Both the position numbers and the translations under genes were made by a program. Under the pieces are notes generated by a model that was not told the DNA's origin, did no database searches, and saw only the letters and a list, made by a program, of their open reading frames with translations. This document shows, one piece after another, positions 1 through 8,421 of a stretch of DNA of 64,000 nucleotides. Origin of the DNA: Chitinophaga sp. Ak27 (GTDB taxonomy: Bacteria; Bacteroidota; Bacteroidia; Chitinophagales; Chitinophagaceae); NCBI RefSeq assembly GCF_012726295.1, contig NZ_JABAOB010000005.1:310001-374000 (forward strand). The letters run 5' to 3'. The first letter of the stretch is position 1. Each line of letters begins with the position of its first letter.

Positions 1-587
1 AGGAACTCGCCTATTACTTTTTTGGTAGTAGGACTGAGTACAGTGCTGCTTAATAAAACAACAGGAGCACCGCCTAAACCGGCCAGTGCTGCACCTACTT
101 GTTTATCCAGTTCTGCCCAGGTAGTTTCCGAACCGGCGATAGACGGGAAGCGGAGACGGGCAGTATCATACAGGCTCAGTACAGCACCCTGTACTTTAGC
201 GGAAGTAGATCCCTGGGTGATAGAAGATAAAGTATTTCCTTCCAATTTGATAGGACGACCTTCGCGGGTTTTCACCACTACTGGTACATATTCACCATCA
301 ATAGCATAAGAAGAAGCATAATAATTGGCTACTCCCGGGGTGATTTCTTCCGGTTTATTTACATACGGAATAGCTTTCTTTACCGGTGTTTCACAGCTGG
401 CAGCGATGGCTGCAGCAGCGGTGGTGAACCCCAGATATTTCAGAAAATCCCTACGGGGGGTAGTAGCATTCAACAGGCCTTCACTCTCGAACGGTAGTTC
501 TTCACTGAATTCGTTCTTCACAATTTCCTGATGCGCATCGGTATTGTGCAACTCCTCCAAGCCTTTCCAATACTTTTTTTGCTCCAT
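1..587 (-). CDS. Alternative complex III subunit ActB-like (molybdopterin oxidoreductase family), 3' part outside window
   Basis: Only the first 195 codons are present; the frame is open to the left edge. Translation from the ATG at 587 gives a protein beginning MEQKKYWKGLEELHN, with an internal twin-arginine motif TTPRRDFLKYLGF (RR at residues 45-46) followed by an Ala-rich stretch and a Cys at about 65. This matches the TAT-variant ActB proteins of Bacteroidota alternative complex III, in which the iron-sulfur/molybdopterin-like subunit carries its Tat motif some 45 residues from the N-terminus. ActB works with the multiheme ActA in quinol oxidation at the inner membrane. It lies 70 nt downstream of the ActA-like gene, so the two are probably one operon that continues to the left. 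The family call is firm from motif and neighbour; iron-sulfur ligands are beyond the window. Confidence 0.88.
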   Translation of the reverse strand, partial: MEQKKYWKGLEELHNTDAHQEIVKNEFSEELPFESEGLLNATTPRRDFLKYLGFTTAAAAIAASCETPVKKAIPYVNKPEEITPGVANYYASSYAIDGEYVPVVVKTREGRPIKLEGNTLSSITQGSTSAKVQGAVLSLYDTARLRFPSIAGSETTWAELDKQVGAALAGLGGAPVVLLSSTVLSPTTKKVIGEF

Positions 588-657
588 GTTATATTAACGA
601 GTTACGTTTATAAATTTTGATATCTTCTGATTAAGAGAAAATCTCTCTAAATCCAAC

Positions 658-1935
658 CTAGTAGTGACATTTTTGACATTCAGTACCACCTACCATTTCA
701 ACAGTTACGCTATCGATCTTCTTATCTTTAATATCCTGATGAAGCTTTTCGAAGATGCTGTAATAGTTGTTGTCAGCAAACTGCACTTTAGTAGTACGGT
801 GACAGTTAATACACCATCCCATAGAGAGGTCGGCGAACTGATGAACTTCGTCCATTTCGTTGATGGCGCCGTGGCAGGTTTGACATTGTTGTTGACCAGC
901 TACTACGTGTTGAGAGTGGTTAAAGTAAACGTGGTCTGGCAGGTTGTGGATTTTAGTCCATTCGATAGGTCTTCCTGGCTTGGTATATTTACCAGCATTA
1001 GGATCCCAGCCTACGTAGTCGTATAATTTTGCGATTTCGGCAGTACCATCCACCTTCTTACCTTCTGCAGTTACCAGCTCATAAGTACCGGAGTACTCTT
1101 TAATCGCTTTGTGGCAGTTCATACAGATATTCTCAGAAGGAATCATGGCATGTTTACTCTTCTCAGCACCAGCGTGGCAATACAAACAATTGATCTGGTT
1201 GATACCTGCGTGTACTTTGTGGCTGTAGAAGATGGGTTGCTCCGGCATATAGTCTTTCTGACGACCCAGGCCAATTGCGCCATTGATAGTGAAGTAACCG
1301 CCTACCATGAAGAGCACGAGGATAATCAGTGCGAGGTAAGCTTTGTTTTTGTAGAAAGGAACAGGATCCGGAGTAAGTACGCCCTCTTTATCGCCAGCCA
1401 GCTTATTCAGGTTGCTGTTGATTTGCATGAGGATCAGCGCTACTACTGCGAGAATCAGGGTAATGATACCAAACAGTAAGCTGTTATCATTGCCTTTTTC
1501 AGTACCGCCTTCAGGCTGACCTTCTGGTTTTGGACCAGCAGTAGCAGGCCCTTTGGAGCCTTCCACTTTAATATAAGCCAGGATGTCGTCGATGTCCTCG
1601 TTGGATAACTGAGGAAACGCGGTCATCGCGGTCTTATTGAACTCATTAAAGAGGTCATTAGCATACTTGTCCCCTGTGGCCAGTACAGAAGCAGAGTTGT
1701 GGATCCACTGGTGCAATAATTTCTTATCGGGCCAGCGATCTTCTACTCCCGCCAATGCAGGACCTGTCAGCTTTTTGTGGACATTGTGGCATGAGGCGCA
1801 ATTTGTCTGGAATGTTGCTTTACCCTTTGCTGGATCTGCAGCCTTAACTGAAGAAAAAGGAATTACTATACTAGCGCATAGAATAAGCACACTCACAAAA
1901 TGCTTGCGCAAAAGAATGGAAACACGACGATACAC
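658..1935 (-). CDS. ActA-like multiheme cytochrome c of alternative complex III, fused to an N-terminal monoheme cytochrome c
   Basis: A 425-residue exported cytochrome. The N-terminal signal segment (about 1-32) is followed by a class I cytochrome c domain with heme motif CASCH (46-50). Two hydrophobic segments lie near 152-170 and 199-221. The C-terminal domain has five more CxxCH motifs: CLYCH 250-254, CMNCH 271-275, CQTCH 351-355, CINCH 375-379 and CQKCH 420-424. Five hemes is the pattern of ActA; the extra N-terminal monoheme domain is typical of Bacteroidota versions. The product passes electrons from quinol oxidation to a terminal oxidase or periplasmic carrier. The start is a GTG at 1935: a stop codon lies two codons upstream in frame and there is no ATG before the signal peptide. 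The ActB gene follows after 70 nt. Confidence 0.93.
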   Translation of the reverse strand: MYRRVSILLRKHFVSVLILCASIVIPFSSVKAADPAKGKATFQTNCASCHNVHKKLTGPALAGVEDRWPDKKLLHQWIHNSASVLATGDKYANDLFNEFNKTAMTAFPQLSNEDIDDILAYIKVEGSKGPATAGPKPEGQPEGGTEKGNDNSLLFGIITLILAVVALILMQINSNLNKLAGDKEGVLTPDPVPFYKNKAYLALIILVLFMVGGYFTINGAIGLGRQKDYMPEQPIFYSHKVHAGINQINCLYCHAGAEKSKHAMIPSENICMNCHKAIKEYSGTYELVTAEGKKVDGTAEIAKLYDYVGWDPNAGKYTKPGRPIEWTKIHNLPDHVYFNHSQHVVAGQQQCQTCHGAINEMDEVHQFADLSMGWCINCHRTTKVQFADNNYYSIFEKLHQDIKDKKIDSVTVEMVGGTECQKCHY

Positions 1936-2385
1936 AGCCTATATAGTTTAGATTTGACCTAAAGTTTCTTAAAAGTGCCAGCAAAAATAAGACAGAATGT
2001 TGACAATTTACCAACAATTAAAAAAATTTATTGTCTTATTGCCGCTCGTTTTGGGCTCGTTTTTTTAGTGGCAATTGTGCTGTAAGTCTTTATGCTGGCC
2101 TATTTTAACGTTTTACCGAATATATCTTTCAAAACTTATTATTTTGATTGAAAGTTCGATTCCCCTGTGGAGGCTCGTCTACATCATAATAGGGGGCAAG
2201 GTTTGCGAGGATATAATTATAATATATGTAGATGAAAACAAAATAGTGACCCCCTATATCCTCCCGAACTTACACAATATAATATATTATCCCGCTACCT
2301 GGTTAATTTCTCCGAGAGTCGTTAATTTTACCTAATAACCTGCCGATAGGCCATAATGTTCACGCCTCAATTAAAAAACTACTCC
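1936..2385. other. Divergent intergenic region between ActA and the NlpE-like gene
   Basis: About 450 bp, AT-rich. It should hold the promoters of both divergent genes. A T-arm-like stretch (AGTTCGATTCCCC near 2153) has no accompanying D or anticodon arm. An 86-codon open frame at 2075-2335 has low-complexity composition and no family resemblance, so it is not called. No RNA gene is supported. Confidence 0.5.
1982..1989 (-). promoter_or_regulatory. Candidate -7 element (TATTTTTG) for the ActA/ActB operon
   Basis: On the minus strand TATTTTTG matches the Bacteroidota -7 consensus TAnnTTTG and lies 46 nt upstream of the GTG start. A TTGG about 22 nt further upstream is only a weak -33 match. 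Confidence 0.4.
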
Positions 2386-3129
2386 ATGAAACAACATTTT
2401 CTACTACCTGCTCTGTTTGTCGCCCTGGCAGCCTGTAACAATAATACGGCTGACCACCAGGCTCAAAATACCCAAAAAAATAAGCCCGGCGTAACCGCCC
2501 TCCCCATCACTGGCACTTACCAGGGTACATTGCCCTGTGCCGACTGCCCCGGCATGGACTACCAGATAAGCCTGTATGATGACCATACTTTCAGCGAACT
2601 TGTTGCCTACCAGGGCAGAGGACAAGAGGTAGCCACCGTAGAAACCGGCAGCTGGCGGCAAACCTCCGATTCCACTGTAATAATCCATAAAAAAACAGAT
2701 AGCAGCTCCTTCCTCGCCGCTGAAGGGAAATTGCTACTGCTCGATACCAAAGGGAAACGTATCGAAGGTGTACTGGCCAGCAACTATGTGCTGAAACCGG
2801 TGGAAGGAGGCGACAGGCGCGCCCTCCTCGCTGCCAAGCTGAAATCAGGCATCCGCTTTACTGCCAATGGCAACGAACCCGGCTGGCAATTGGACATCGA
2901 TAACCGGAAAATCTACTTTCACACTATGAATGGCGACAGTCTGCAGGCAACTTTGCCCCCTCCGCGCCCTAATTCCGACACTTTAAAAGTATATACCACT
3001 CCACAGATTACCATCAGCATCCGGAATACCATATGCTCCGATGACATGAGCGGGATCATGCGGCCCAATACCGTACAAGTCCAGTTAAAAGAAAAAACCT
3101 ACCAGGGCTGCGGGGAATTCCTGAAATAA
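2386..3129 (+). CDS. NlpE-like copper-resistance/stress lipoprotein
   Basis: A 247-residue lipoprotein. The chosen ATG at 2386 gives MKQHFLLPALFVALAACNNN, a clean lipoprotein signal with lipobox LAAC and acylated Cys17; an upstream ATG at 2356 would add ten residues and spoil the signal peptide. The region GTYQGTLPCADCPGMDYQISL, with its CxxC pair, is characteristic of the NlpE N-terminal domain. A second domain begins FTANGNEPGWQLDID, resembling the GNEPxW lipoprotein domain often fused to NlpE in Bacteroidota. The predicted location is the outer membrane or periplasm. Copper or envelope-stress sensing is a family inference; no metal gene is directly adjacent. A perfect hairpin follows the stop. 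Confidence 0.8.
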   Translation: MKQHFLLPALFVALAACNNNTADHQAQNTQKNKPGVTALPITGTYQGTLPCADCPGMDYQISLYDDHTFSELVAYQGRGQEVATVETGSWRQTSDSTVIIHKKTDSSSFLAAEGKLLLLDTKGKRIEGVLASNYVLKPVEGGDRRALLAAKLKSGIRFTANGNEPGWQLDIDNRKIYFHTMNGDSLQATLPPPRPNSDTLKVYTTPQITISIRNTICSDDMSGIMRPNTVQVQLKEKTYQGCGEFLK

Positions 3130-3139
3130 AATGAATACC

Positions 3140-3183
3140 CCTGATATCTTTATATCATGATACCATGATATAAAGATATCAGG
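3140..3183. terminator. Perfect 20-bp inverted repeat with 4-nt loop, likely terminator
   Basis: CCTGATATCTTTATATCATG, loop ATAC, then the exact reverse complement, starting 10 nt after the lipoprotein stop. It has no T-tract. It probably ends that transcript, and it abuts the purN promoter. Confidence 0.6.
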
Positions 3184-3194
3184 CCGCAATTATG

Positions 3195-3202
3195 TAATTT
3201 TG
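3195..3202 (+). promoter_or_regulatory. -7 element TAATTTTG of purN
   Basis: Exact match to TAnnTTTG, 19 nt before the TTG start codon, giving a predicted leader of about 13 nt that contains AAAGGAA. No clear -33 TTTG is visible because the hairpin arm occupies that region. Confidence 0.5.
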
Positions 3203-3221
3203 CACCCTTAAAAGGAATCAA

Positions 3222-3791
3222 TTGAAAAATATTGCCATATTCGCTTCGGGTGCAGGTAGCAACGCTCAGAAAATTATTGATCATCTCAGGAACTCAGATA
3301 AGGGCAGGGTATCCCTGATTGTGTGCAACAAACCAGGAGCTGGCGTCTTGCAAATCGCTGAACGGGAAGGTATCCCCAGCGTGCTCATAGAAAAAGATGA
3401 TTTTTTCCGTTCTGATAAATATATACAGCTATTAAAGGAACAACAGATCGACCTGGTGGTATTGGCCGGCTTTTTATGGAAAATACCCGCCAACCTGGTG
3501 CAGGCATTTCCTAATCGTATCATTAATATACACCCGGCATTGCTACCCAAATTTGGGGGCAAAGGTATGTATGGACATTTTGTGCATGAAGCAGTCGTAT
3601 TGGCCGGAGAAAAGGAAAGTGGCATTACTATTCACTACGTCAATGAAAAATATGACGATGGGGAAACGATCCTCCAGGAGCGCTGCGTGGTTACGCCCGA
3701 AGATACTCCCGAAACCGTAGCCAGCAAGGTACAAGCCCTCGAGCATCAATGGTTTCCGGTAATTGTGGAACGATTATTGACCAGTTTATAA
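3222..3791 (+). CDS. purN: Phosphoribosylglycinamide formyltransferase (GAR transformylase)
   Basis: A 189-residue enzyme that transfers a formyl group from 10-formyl-THF to GAR, the third step of de novo purine synthesis, in the cytoplasm. The N-terminus IAIFASGAGSNAQ carries the phosphate-binding loop. Asn102 and His104 in INIHPALLP, and Asp146 in KYDDGE, correspond to the catalytic Asn-His-Asp triad of E. coli PurN. Length is slightly below E. coli (212). The start is a TTG at 3222: an in-frame stop lies 27 nt upstream and there is no ATG or GTG between, while AAAGGAA sits at the right distance. It overlaps no other gene and follows the NlpE-like gene after the hairpin. Confidence 0.95.
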   Translation: MKNIAIFASGAGSNAQKIIDHLRNSDKGRVSLIVCNKPGAGVLQIAEREGIPSVLIEKDDFFRSDKYIQLLKEQQIDLVVLAGFLWKIPANLVQAFPNRIINIHPALLPKFGGKGMYGHFVHEAVVLAGEKESGITIHYVNEKYDDGETILQERCVVTPEDTPETVASKVQALEHQWFPVIVERLLTSL

Positions 3792-3847
3792 ACTACGGCA
3801 TACCGCCACGATCAAGGTACTTAAGCCAGTCTAACCCTTACAACTGT

Positions 3848-4525
3848 ATGAAAAAGACACTGCTATTACTATGGTTGTCCTGCTCACTATTTTTCGCATC
3901 CTATGCACAGGAAACGAAAACAAAGGTGGGTAAAAACGCCTACCTGAAAGTGAATCCTACCACATTAATTAATGAGTTAGATATATACCTGGAACAGGAG
4001 CTTTCTGACAAATTCAGCCTGGAAGTAGGAATAAGCGGTATCTATACAGACTATCCTGACTATGTGCTCGCCAAAAAAGTAGACTTCGGCCAGAAAAAGC
4101 CGGATATCAGCACCGAACAATTTGTAGATGGACGCGGACTTGGCTTCAGAGTGGGTATGCGTTGGTACCTGGTATCTCCGGATATGGACATGGCGCCGGT
4201 TAGAGCAGCCGGTACCTATTTCGAACCTATCTTGTTCTACAAAAAAGTATTCTATCCCAACCAGGACAATACCATCAGCAATGTAACCTATACCGACTCC
4301 GGCGACAAATCAGTAGTCGGGCTACAGCTGTTGATAGGCCGCCAGTTCAAAAAAGACCGCTTTCTCCTCGACCCATTCATTGGTATCGGCATACGCAGTA
4401 AAATCTACAATTACAACACTTATCATTTCGATGCCAACAATAACGTATCCTTGAATAACGGCAAACTGGTGAGTATACTCCCCAGCTTACAGGTAGGGAT
4501 CAAAATGGGACTCAAGCTGTGGTAA
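3848..4525 (+). CDS. Secreted small beta-barrel-like outer-membrane protein, function unknown
   Basis: 225 residues from the ATG at 3848, chosen because it begins a textbook signal peptide (MKKTLLLLWLSCSLFFASYAQ); the open frame runs back into purN but without a signal. The mature part alternates polar and aromatic residues (YLVSPDMD, FEPILFYKKVFYPN, DPFIGIGIRSKIYNYN) and ends SLQVGIKMGLKLW. That is the pattern of short outer-membrane barrels with a C-terminal aromatic residue. It lies 56 nt after purN on the same strand and converges with the TonB receptor gene. No specific family recognised. Confidence 0.72.
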   Translation: MKKTLLLLWLSCSLFFASYAQETKTKVGKNAYLKVNPTTLINELDIYLEQELSDKFSLEVGISGIYTDYPDYVLAKKVDFGQKKPDISTEQFVDGRGLGFRVGMRWYLVSPDMDMAPVRAAGTYFEPILFYKKVFYPNQDNTISNVTYTDSGDKSVVGLQLLIGRQFKKDRFLLDPFIGIGIRSKIYNYNTYHFDANNNVSLNNGKLVSILPSLQVGIKMGLKLW

Positions 4526-4526
4526 C

Positions 4527-4544
4527 CGTACCTAAAAAGGTACG
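4527..4544. terminator. Short hairpin shared by the converging gene ends
   Basis: CGTACC, loop TAAAAA, GGTACG. It starts just after the plus-strand stop and overlaps the stop codon of the minus-strand TonB receptor gene. A bidirectional terminator is plausible, but the stem is only 6 bp. Confidence 0.35.
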
Positions 4545-6994
4545 ATTACTTTAGCGCTGAAATTTCTTCCCATATTATATATACCCAAGCGCCCGTTAGG
4601 GGAAGCCGTATAATATTCGAAGTACTTTAACCGGTTGGTGTTAGCCTGGTAAGCCACATTGCCCACATTATCCAGCTGCAGGAACACCTCGCAAACCGTT
4701 TTCCCTTTTTTATTGATAATCCCGCTACCGGCGCCCACATTAAAAAGGGTGTACCCCGCTGTAAATGTTTCTGTATTGTCTACGCCATAAAACTGAGGCT
4801 GGTCGGACATAATATCTACTTCTGCCCGGATGTAGGCCTTCGAGAATAAGCCATAATTCTGCTGCGCTGTAGCTCTCCACTCGCTTCGTATATGCGTAGG
4901 AGGTATAAACGGAAGATACCGGGCTTCTTCTCCGTGCAAGCGAATCAATTCCTGGTTTTTATTCCTTCCTTGTATATAAGCCAGGCTGTTATTCACTGCC
5001 AGCCAGGCAATCCTGCGTGGATGCAGATTCACTGCCAGCTCCCCGCCATACAACCTTGCGGCCGACTGCTGGTAGCGATACGTTGCGTTGCCGGGAACAA
5101 TGACTACGGGGTTACCATTATTATCGTATAGCCTTGCCTGGTAAATATAGTTATCAATATCGTTGTTAAACAATTCTATACTGATATCTGCATCTGGCAA
5201 CCAGGCCTGTATACCAATATCTTCCTGTAAACTAAACTCCGGGTTAAAGCCGCGGTTGCCCAGGTATACAATATGCGCCCCCGGGTCCAGGCCATTAGAG
5301 CCGATTTCTGTAATATTGGGAGCACGATATCCCCTGGCAATATTGGCTTTGAACAACACCCGTTCGCTGATATTCCAGGTAGCTCCCAAACTACCGGAGA
5401 TACCTGTATAACTGTGGCGAAAGGCGGGGAACTGTAATCGGGCTTCCGCCGTATCTCCTCCCCGCACGTGTTGTTCAAAACCGTTTTGCTTATTGGGTCC
5501 TACATAGAAATTATTCCATCGAATTGTACGATTGTCGTACCGGAGTCCTCCTGATATATCTATCTTCCCAATCGTTTTCTTTGCAAATACAAATCCCCCT
5601 ATGTCAAACAGGCCATAATCAGGGATAGGGAAGTCAGTACCATTTTTACTGATATTTGACTGATACATGCCATTTACCCCCACGGTAGTTTCCCAGCCAT
5701 CCATGACTGGTAAATTATAACGTATATCGTAGTTGAGTGTATTGAGCACTACATACAATCCCGGCTGCGACGGCATTTCCGGGTGGTTATACTCCCGGCG
5801 GATACTCTGTTGCAACCCTATCATGGCGTTGATATCCCCATCGCCCAGGCTCCATTTAGTGCGGTTGTACACCCGGTAATGCTGTATATGCTGATGCAAT
5901 GGATGAATAGAATAGGAGCGTAGCTCATTTTCCGGCACCAGCGGCCTTTCTTTAATATCATCTTCTTCCTTTACCTGCTTTGTAAACTTACGGGTAAGGG
6001 AGTCCCTGCTGCCATCAGGTATTTCCTGGGTATTATCATATAGCGTTACACCAATTTGTGTACTTCCCCATGATTTATCTGTTCTTGCCAGCGCTGATAG
6101 ATTATACTCGCGGAAAGCGGTTCCATATACTAACCCGTCTACTTTATTCCGGTAGTTATGCGCAGTTTTGGCGGTAGCACGGAATACATATTTCCAGTCG
6201 TTGCGGCCGTATGCCAATCCAAGTGAAGATCCCAGCATACCGTTATTACTGTGGTAATCGGTCAGGAAACTACCCTGCAATTTGCCGGGAGTCAAAGACG
6301 GTACATCCGGGATCATATTAATAACGCCTGCCAGGGCGTCTGAGCCATAGGTAAGGCTGGCTGGACCTTTCACTACCTCTGCCCTTGAAACACCGTACTG
6401 GTCTACTTCTATTCCATGTTCATCTCCCCATTGCTGGCCTTCCTGCCGCACCCCATCATATAAGGTAAGTACCCGGTTATATCCCAGCCCCCGGATAAAA
6501 GGCTTTGAGATATTAGGCCCGGTAGTAACTGCGCTCACACCCGGGATCCCTTTCACAATGGCGTCGATAAGGTTATTGTTTACATTCATATTCATTTCCC
6601 GCTTGCTGATAACGGCAATGGGTATAGGATTTTTCCGTACGGCGGTTGCACGCGAAACGCCGGTCACAATTACTTCATTTAGCTTAGACAGGTCGTCCTC
6701 CAGCTGGATATTCAATGTACAGACTTGTTCAGTAAAAACGGTTCGCTTCATTTTTATAGTTTGGAATCCTATCATTGAAATAACAATATCGTATGTTCCT
6801 GGCTGCAATTGCGTGATACTAAATCTGCCACGTTGATCGGAAATGGCGCCGGTATGCAACTGACGTATGGCTATGTTGGCAAATTGCAGTGGCTGACCGT
6901 TTTTATTAACAACAGTCCCTTTAATAGCGCCATGCTGACCGTACGTAAGGGAAGTCAATAAGAGTAAAAATAGTAATGTAGCTATTTGTTTCAT
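4532..6994 (-). CDS. TonB-dependent outer-membrane receptor, probably zinc uptake (ZnuD-like)
   Basis: 820 residues. Signal peptide 1-19 (ending LTYGQ); a carboxypeptidase-regulatory-like beta-sandwich at about 20-105 (GAIKGTVVNKNGQPLQFANI); a plug from about 108 to 235 (EVIVTGVSRAT, PFIRGLGYNRVLTLYDGVRQEGQQWGDEHG, VEVVKGP-type motif AEVVKGPASLTYGSDALAGVIN); then a 22-strand-type barrel ending in Phe820. It would import a TonB-energised substrate. A His-rich loop at about 362-373 (IHPLHQHIQHYR) resembles metal-binding loops of ZnuD receptors. The COG0523 GTPase, MerC-like and Fur-like neighbours support a metal ligand. A copper or siderophore substrate cannot be excluded. It lies 133 nt downstream of the GTPase gene and has its own candidate promoter. 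Confidence 0.85.
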   Translation of the reverse strand: MKQIATLLFLLLLTSLTYGQHGAIKGTVVNKNGQPLQFANIAIRQLHTGAISDQRGRFSITQLQPGTYDIVISMIGFQTIKMKRTVFTEQVCTLNIQLEDDLSKLNEVIVTGVSRATAVRKNPIPIAVISKREMNMNVNNNLIDAIVKGIPGVSAVTTGPNISKPFIRGLGYNRVLTLYDGVRQEGQQWGDEHGIEVDQYGVSRAEVVKGPASLTYGSDALAGVINMIPDVPSLTPGKLQGSFLTDYHSNNGMLGSSLGLAYGRNDWKYVFRATAKTAHNYRNKVDGLVYGTAFREYNLSALARTDKSWGSTQIGVTLYDNTQEIPDGSRDSLTRKFTKQVKEEDDIKERPLVPENELRSYSIHPLHQHIQHYRVYNRTKWSLGDGDINAMIGLQQSIRREYNHPEMPSQPGLYVVLNTLNYDIRYNLPVMDGWETTVGVNGMYQSNISKNGTDFPIPDYGLFDIGGFVFAKKTIGKIDISGGLRYDNRTIRWNNFYVGPNKQNGFEQHVRGGDTAEARLQFPAFRHSYTGISGSLGATWNISERVLFKANIARGYRAPNITEIGSNGLDPGAHIVYLGNRGFNPEFSLQEDIGIQAWLPDADISIELFNNDIDNYIYQARLYDNNGNPVVIVPGNATYRYQQSAARLYGGELAVNLHPRRIAWLAVNNSLAYIQGRNKNQELIRLHGEEARYLPFIPPTHIRSEWRATAQQNYGLFSKAYIRAEVDIMSDQPQFYGVDNTETFTAGYTLFNVGAGSGIINKKGKTVCEVFLQLDNVGNVAYQANTNRLKYFEYYTASPNGRLGIYNMGRNFSAKVIVPF

Positions 6995-7077
6995 GTTAGT
7001 AAGAAATGTAGGTAAATGGTAACCGTGCAGGACTTCCAGGATAGTAACACTGGTTACACTTCTAATTTAATTTTCAA

Positions 7078-7085
7078 CAAAACTA
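7078..7085 (-). promoter_or_regulatory. -7 element TAGTTTTG upstream of the TonB receptor
   Basis: Minus-strand TAGTTTTG fits TAnnTTTG, about 84 nt before the ATG. The predicted 5' leader contains a small inverted repeat GTAAC-CAGT-GTTAC (about 7043-7056). No B12-riboswitch box was recognised. Confidence 0.4.
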
Positions 7086-7127
7086 TATTCTATTTTTATA
7101 CCCGTCTTAATTATTTTTTAGATTAAC

Positions 7128-8312
7128 CTAAATTATAGGAAAAGGATCCTGAAAGACGGCTTTTTGCTGGAAGCTTTTAACTTCCGGTTCTGTACACAGG
7201 CAGTCATCCAGGGCAGCTGTAATGGCTGCAGCGTCGAGTTCCTGCCCAATAATTACCAATTCATTATAGCGATCAGCAAAACGGTTGTCCCAGCGGCTGG
7301 TTACCAGCTCATAGGTTTCAGTATCCAACTGCCACTGCTGGCGGGGAATGGCACACCACCAGTAACCCGCTTTTTCCGCGCGCAGCGAACCGCCGGCCTG
7401 GCTCCAGTTGACAGCGATCTCTGGCCGGGAGGCTAGCCAGAAGAGCCCCTTGCTGCGTATAATATTGCCCGGCCACTGTTCATTAATGTAATGCCAAAAA
7501 CGTTCGGGGTGAAACGGTTTGCGGCTACGATATACAAAAGAAGAAATACCGTATTCCAGGGTTTCCGGAGTATGCTCATTTTCCAGCTCGGCCTGCCATC
7601 CCGCGCTCTGGGCTGTACTGTCGAAATCGAAGAGATGTGTATTCAATATTTCTTTTAGCGGCACGACACCATTTACCGCTTCTATTATCCGCGCCTGGGC
7701 ATTAAGTTTATGAAGCACCGCCCGGAGATTCCCAAGTTTTTCCGGGCTTACCAGGTCACATTTATTCAATACAATCACATTTGCAAATTCAACCTGGTCG
7801 GTGAGCAGGTTTACGATAGTGCGCTGGTCGGCCGGATCATCTGTCAATCCCTGTTCGTGCAACTGCGTAATACTGCTGTAGTCCCGCATAAAATTGAATG
7901 CATCTACCACAGTCACCATTGTATCAAGGCGGCTTACGCTGGACAGGTCTATCCCGTTGGCTTCATCCTGGTAGCAAAAAGTTTGGGCTACCGGGATAGG
8001 CTCAGAAATGCCGGTAGATTCTATCAAGAGATAATCGAATCGTTTTTCTGCCGCCAATGCGGCTACTTCCTGCAGTAAGTCATCGCGAAGGGTACAACAA
8101 ATGCAGCCATTACTCATTTCCACCAGCCGCTCTTCTGTTTTATGCAGGGTGTTTTCATTCCGTACTAACTGTGCATCGATATTTACTTCGCTCATATCAT
8201 TCACAATTACGGCTACACGAATATTCTCGCGGTTATGCAACACGTGATTCAGGAGCGTAGTTTTCCCTGCGCCGAGAAAGCCACTCAGCACGGTAACAGG
8301 CAATTTTTCCAT
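7128..8312 (-). CDS. COG0523 (CobW/ZigA/YciC-like) metallochaperone GTPase
   Basis: 394 residues. G3E-type GTPase with Walker A GFLGAGKTT (11-19), the metal-binding CxCC motif (Cys70, Cys72, Cys73 in NGCICC), ESTGISEP (98-105) and NKCD specificity motif (183-186). The CobW C-terminal domain follows (GISSFVYRSRKPFHPERFW). COG0523 proteins couple GTP hydrolysis to zinc or cobalt delivery, and Zur-regulated members act in zinc starvation. Its place between a TonB receptor and a MerC-like gene, close to a Fur-family regulator, argues for zinc. The 109-bp gap from the MerC-like stop to this ATG suggests a shared transcript or a second weak promoter. Confidence 0.92.
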   Translation of the reverse strand: MEKLPVTVLSGFLGAGKTTLLNHVLHNRENIRVAVIVNDMSEVNIDAQLVRNENTLHKTEERLVEMSNGCICCTLRDDLLQEVAALAAEKRFDYLLIESTGISEPIPVAQTFCYQDEANGIDLSSVSRLDTMVTVVDAFNFMRDYSSITQLHEQGLTDDPADQRTIVNLLTDQVEFANVIVLNKCDLVSPEKLGNLRAVLHKLNAQARIIEAVNGVVPLKEILNTHLFDFDSTAQSAGWQAELENEHTPETLEYGISSFVYRSRKPFHPERFWHYINEQWPGNIIRSKGLFWLASRPEIAVNWSQAGGSLRAEKAGYWWCAIPRQQWQLDTETYELVTSRWDNRFADRYNELVIIGQELDAAAITAALDDCLCTEPEVKSFQQKAVFQDPFPII

Positions 8313-8421
8313 ATATAAGATGATTAGGTTTCGATAGGCATGGCATACAGGGCATTACCGGCATGACTTTATCAGCCCCCCCGTTGCCGGTAACCGGATC
8401 CCTGTTTATCAATCTATTTTA

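Noticed and set aside
2150..2185. T-arm-like sequence AGTTCGATTCCCCTG, possibly a tRNA or tmRNA 3' end or attachment-site remnant
   Set aside because: No D-arm, anticodon arm or acceptor partner upstream and no CCA; no integrase nearby.
2075..2335. 86-codon open frame upstream of the NlpE-like gene
   Set aside because: Low-complexity, Ile/Tyr-rich translation typical of AT-rich non-coding DNA; no ribosome site or family resemblance.
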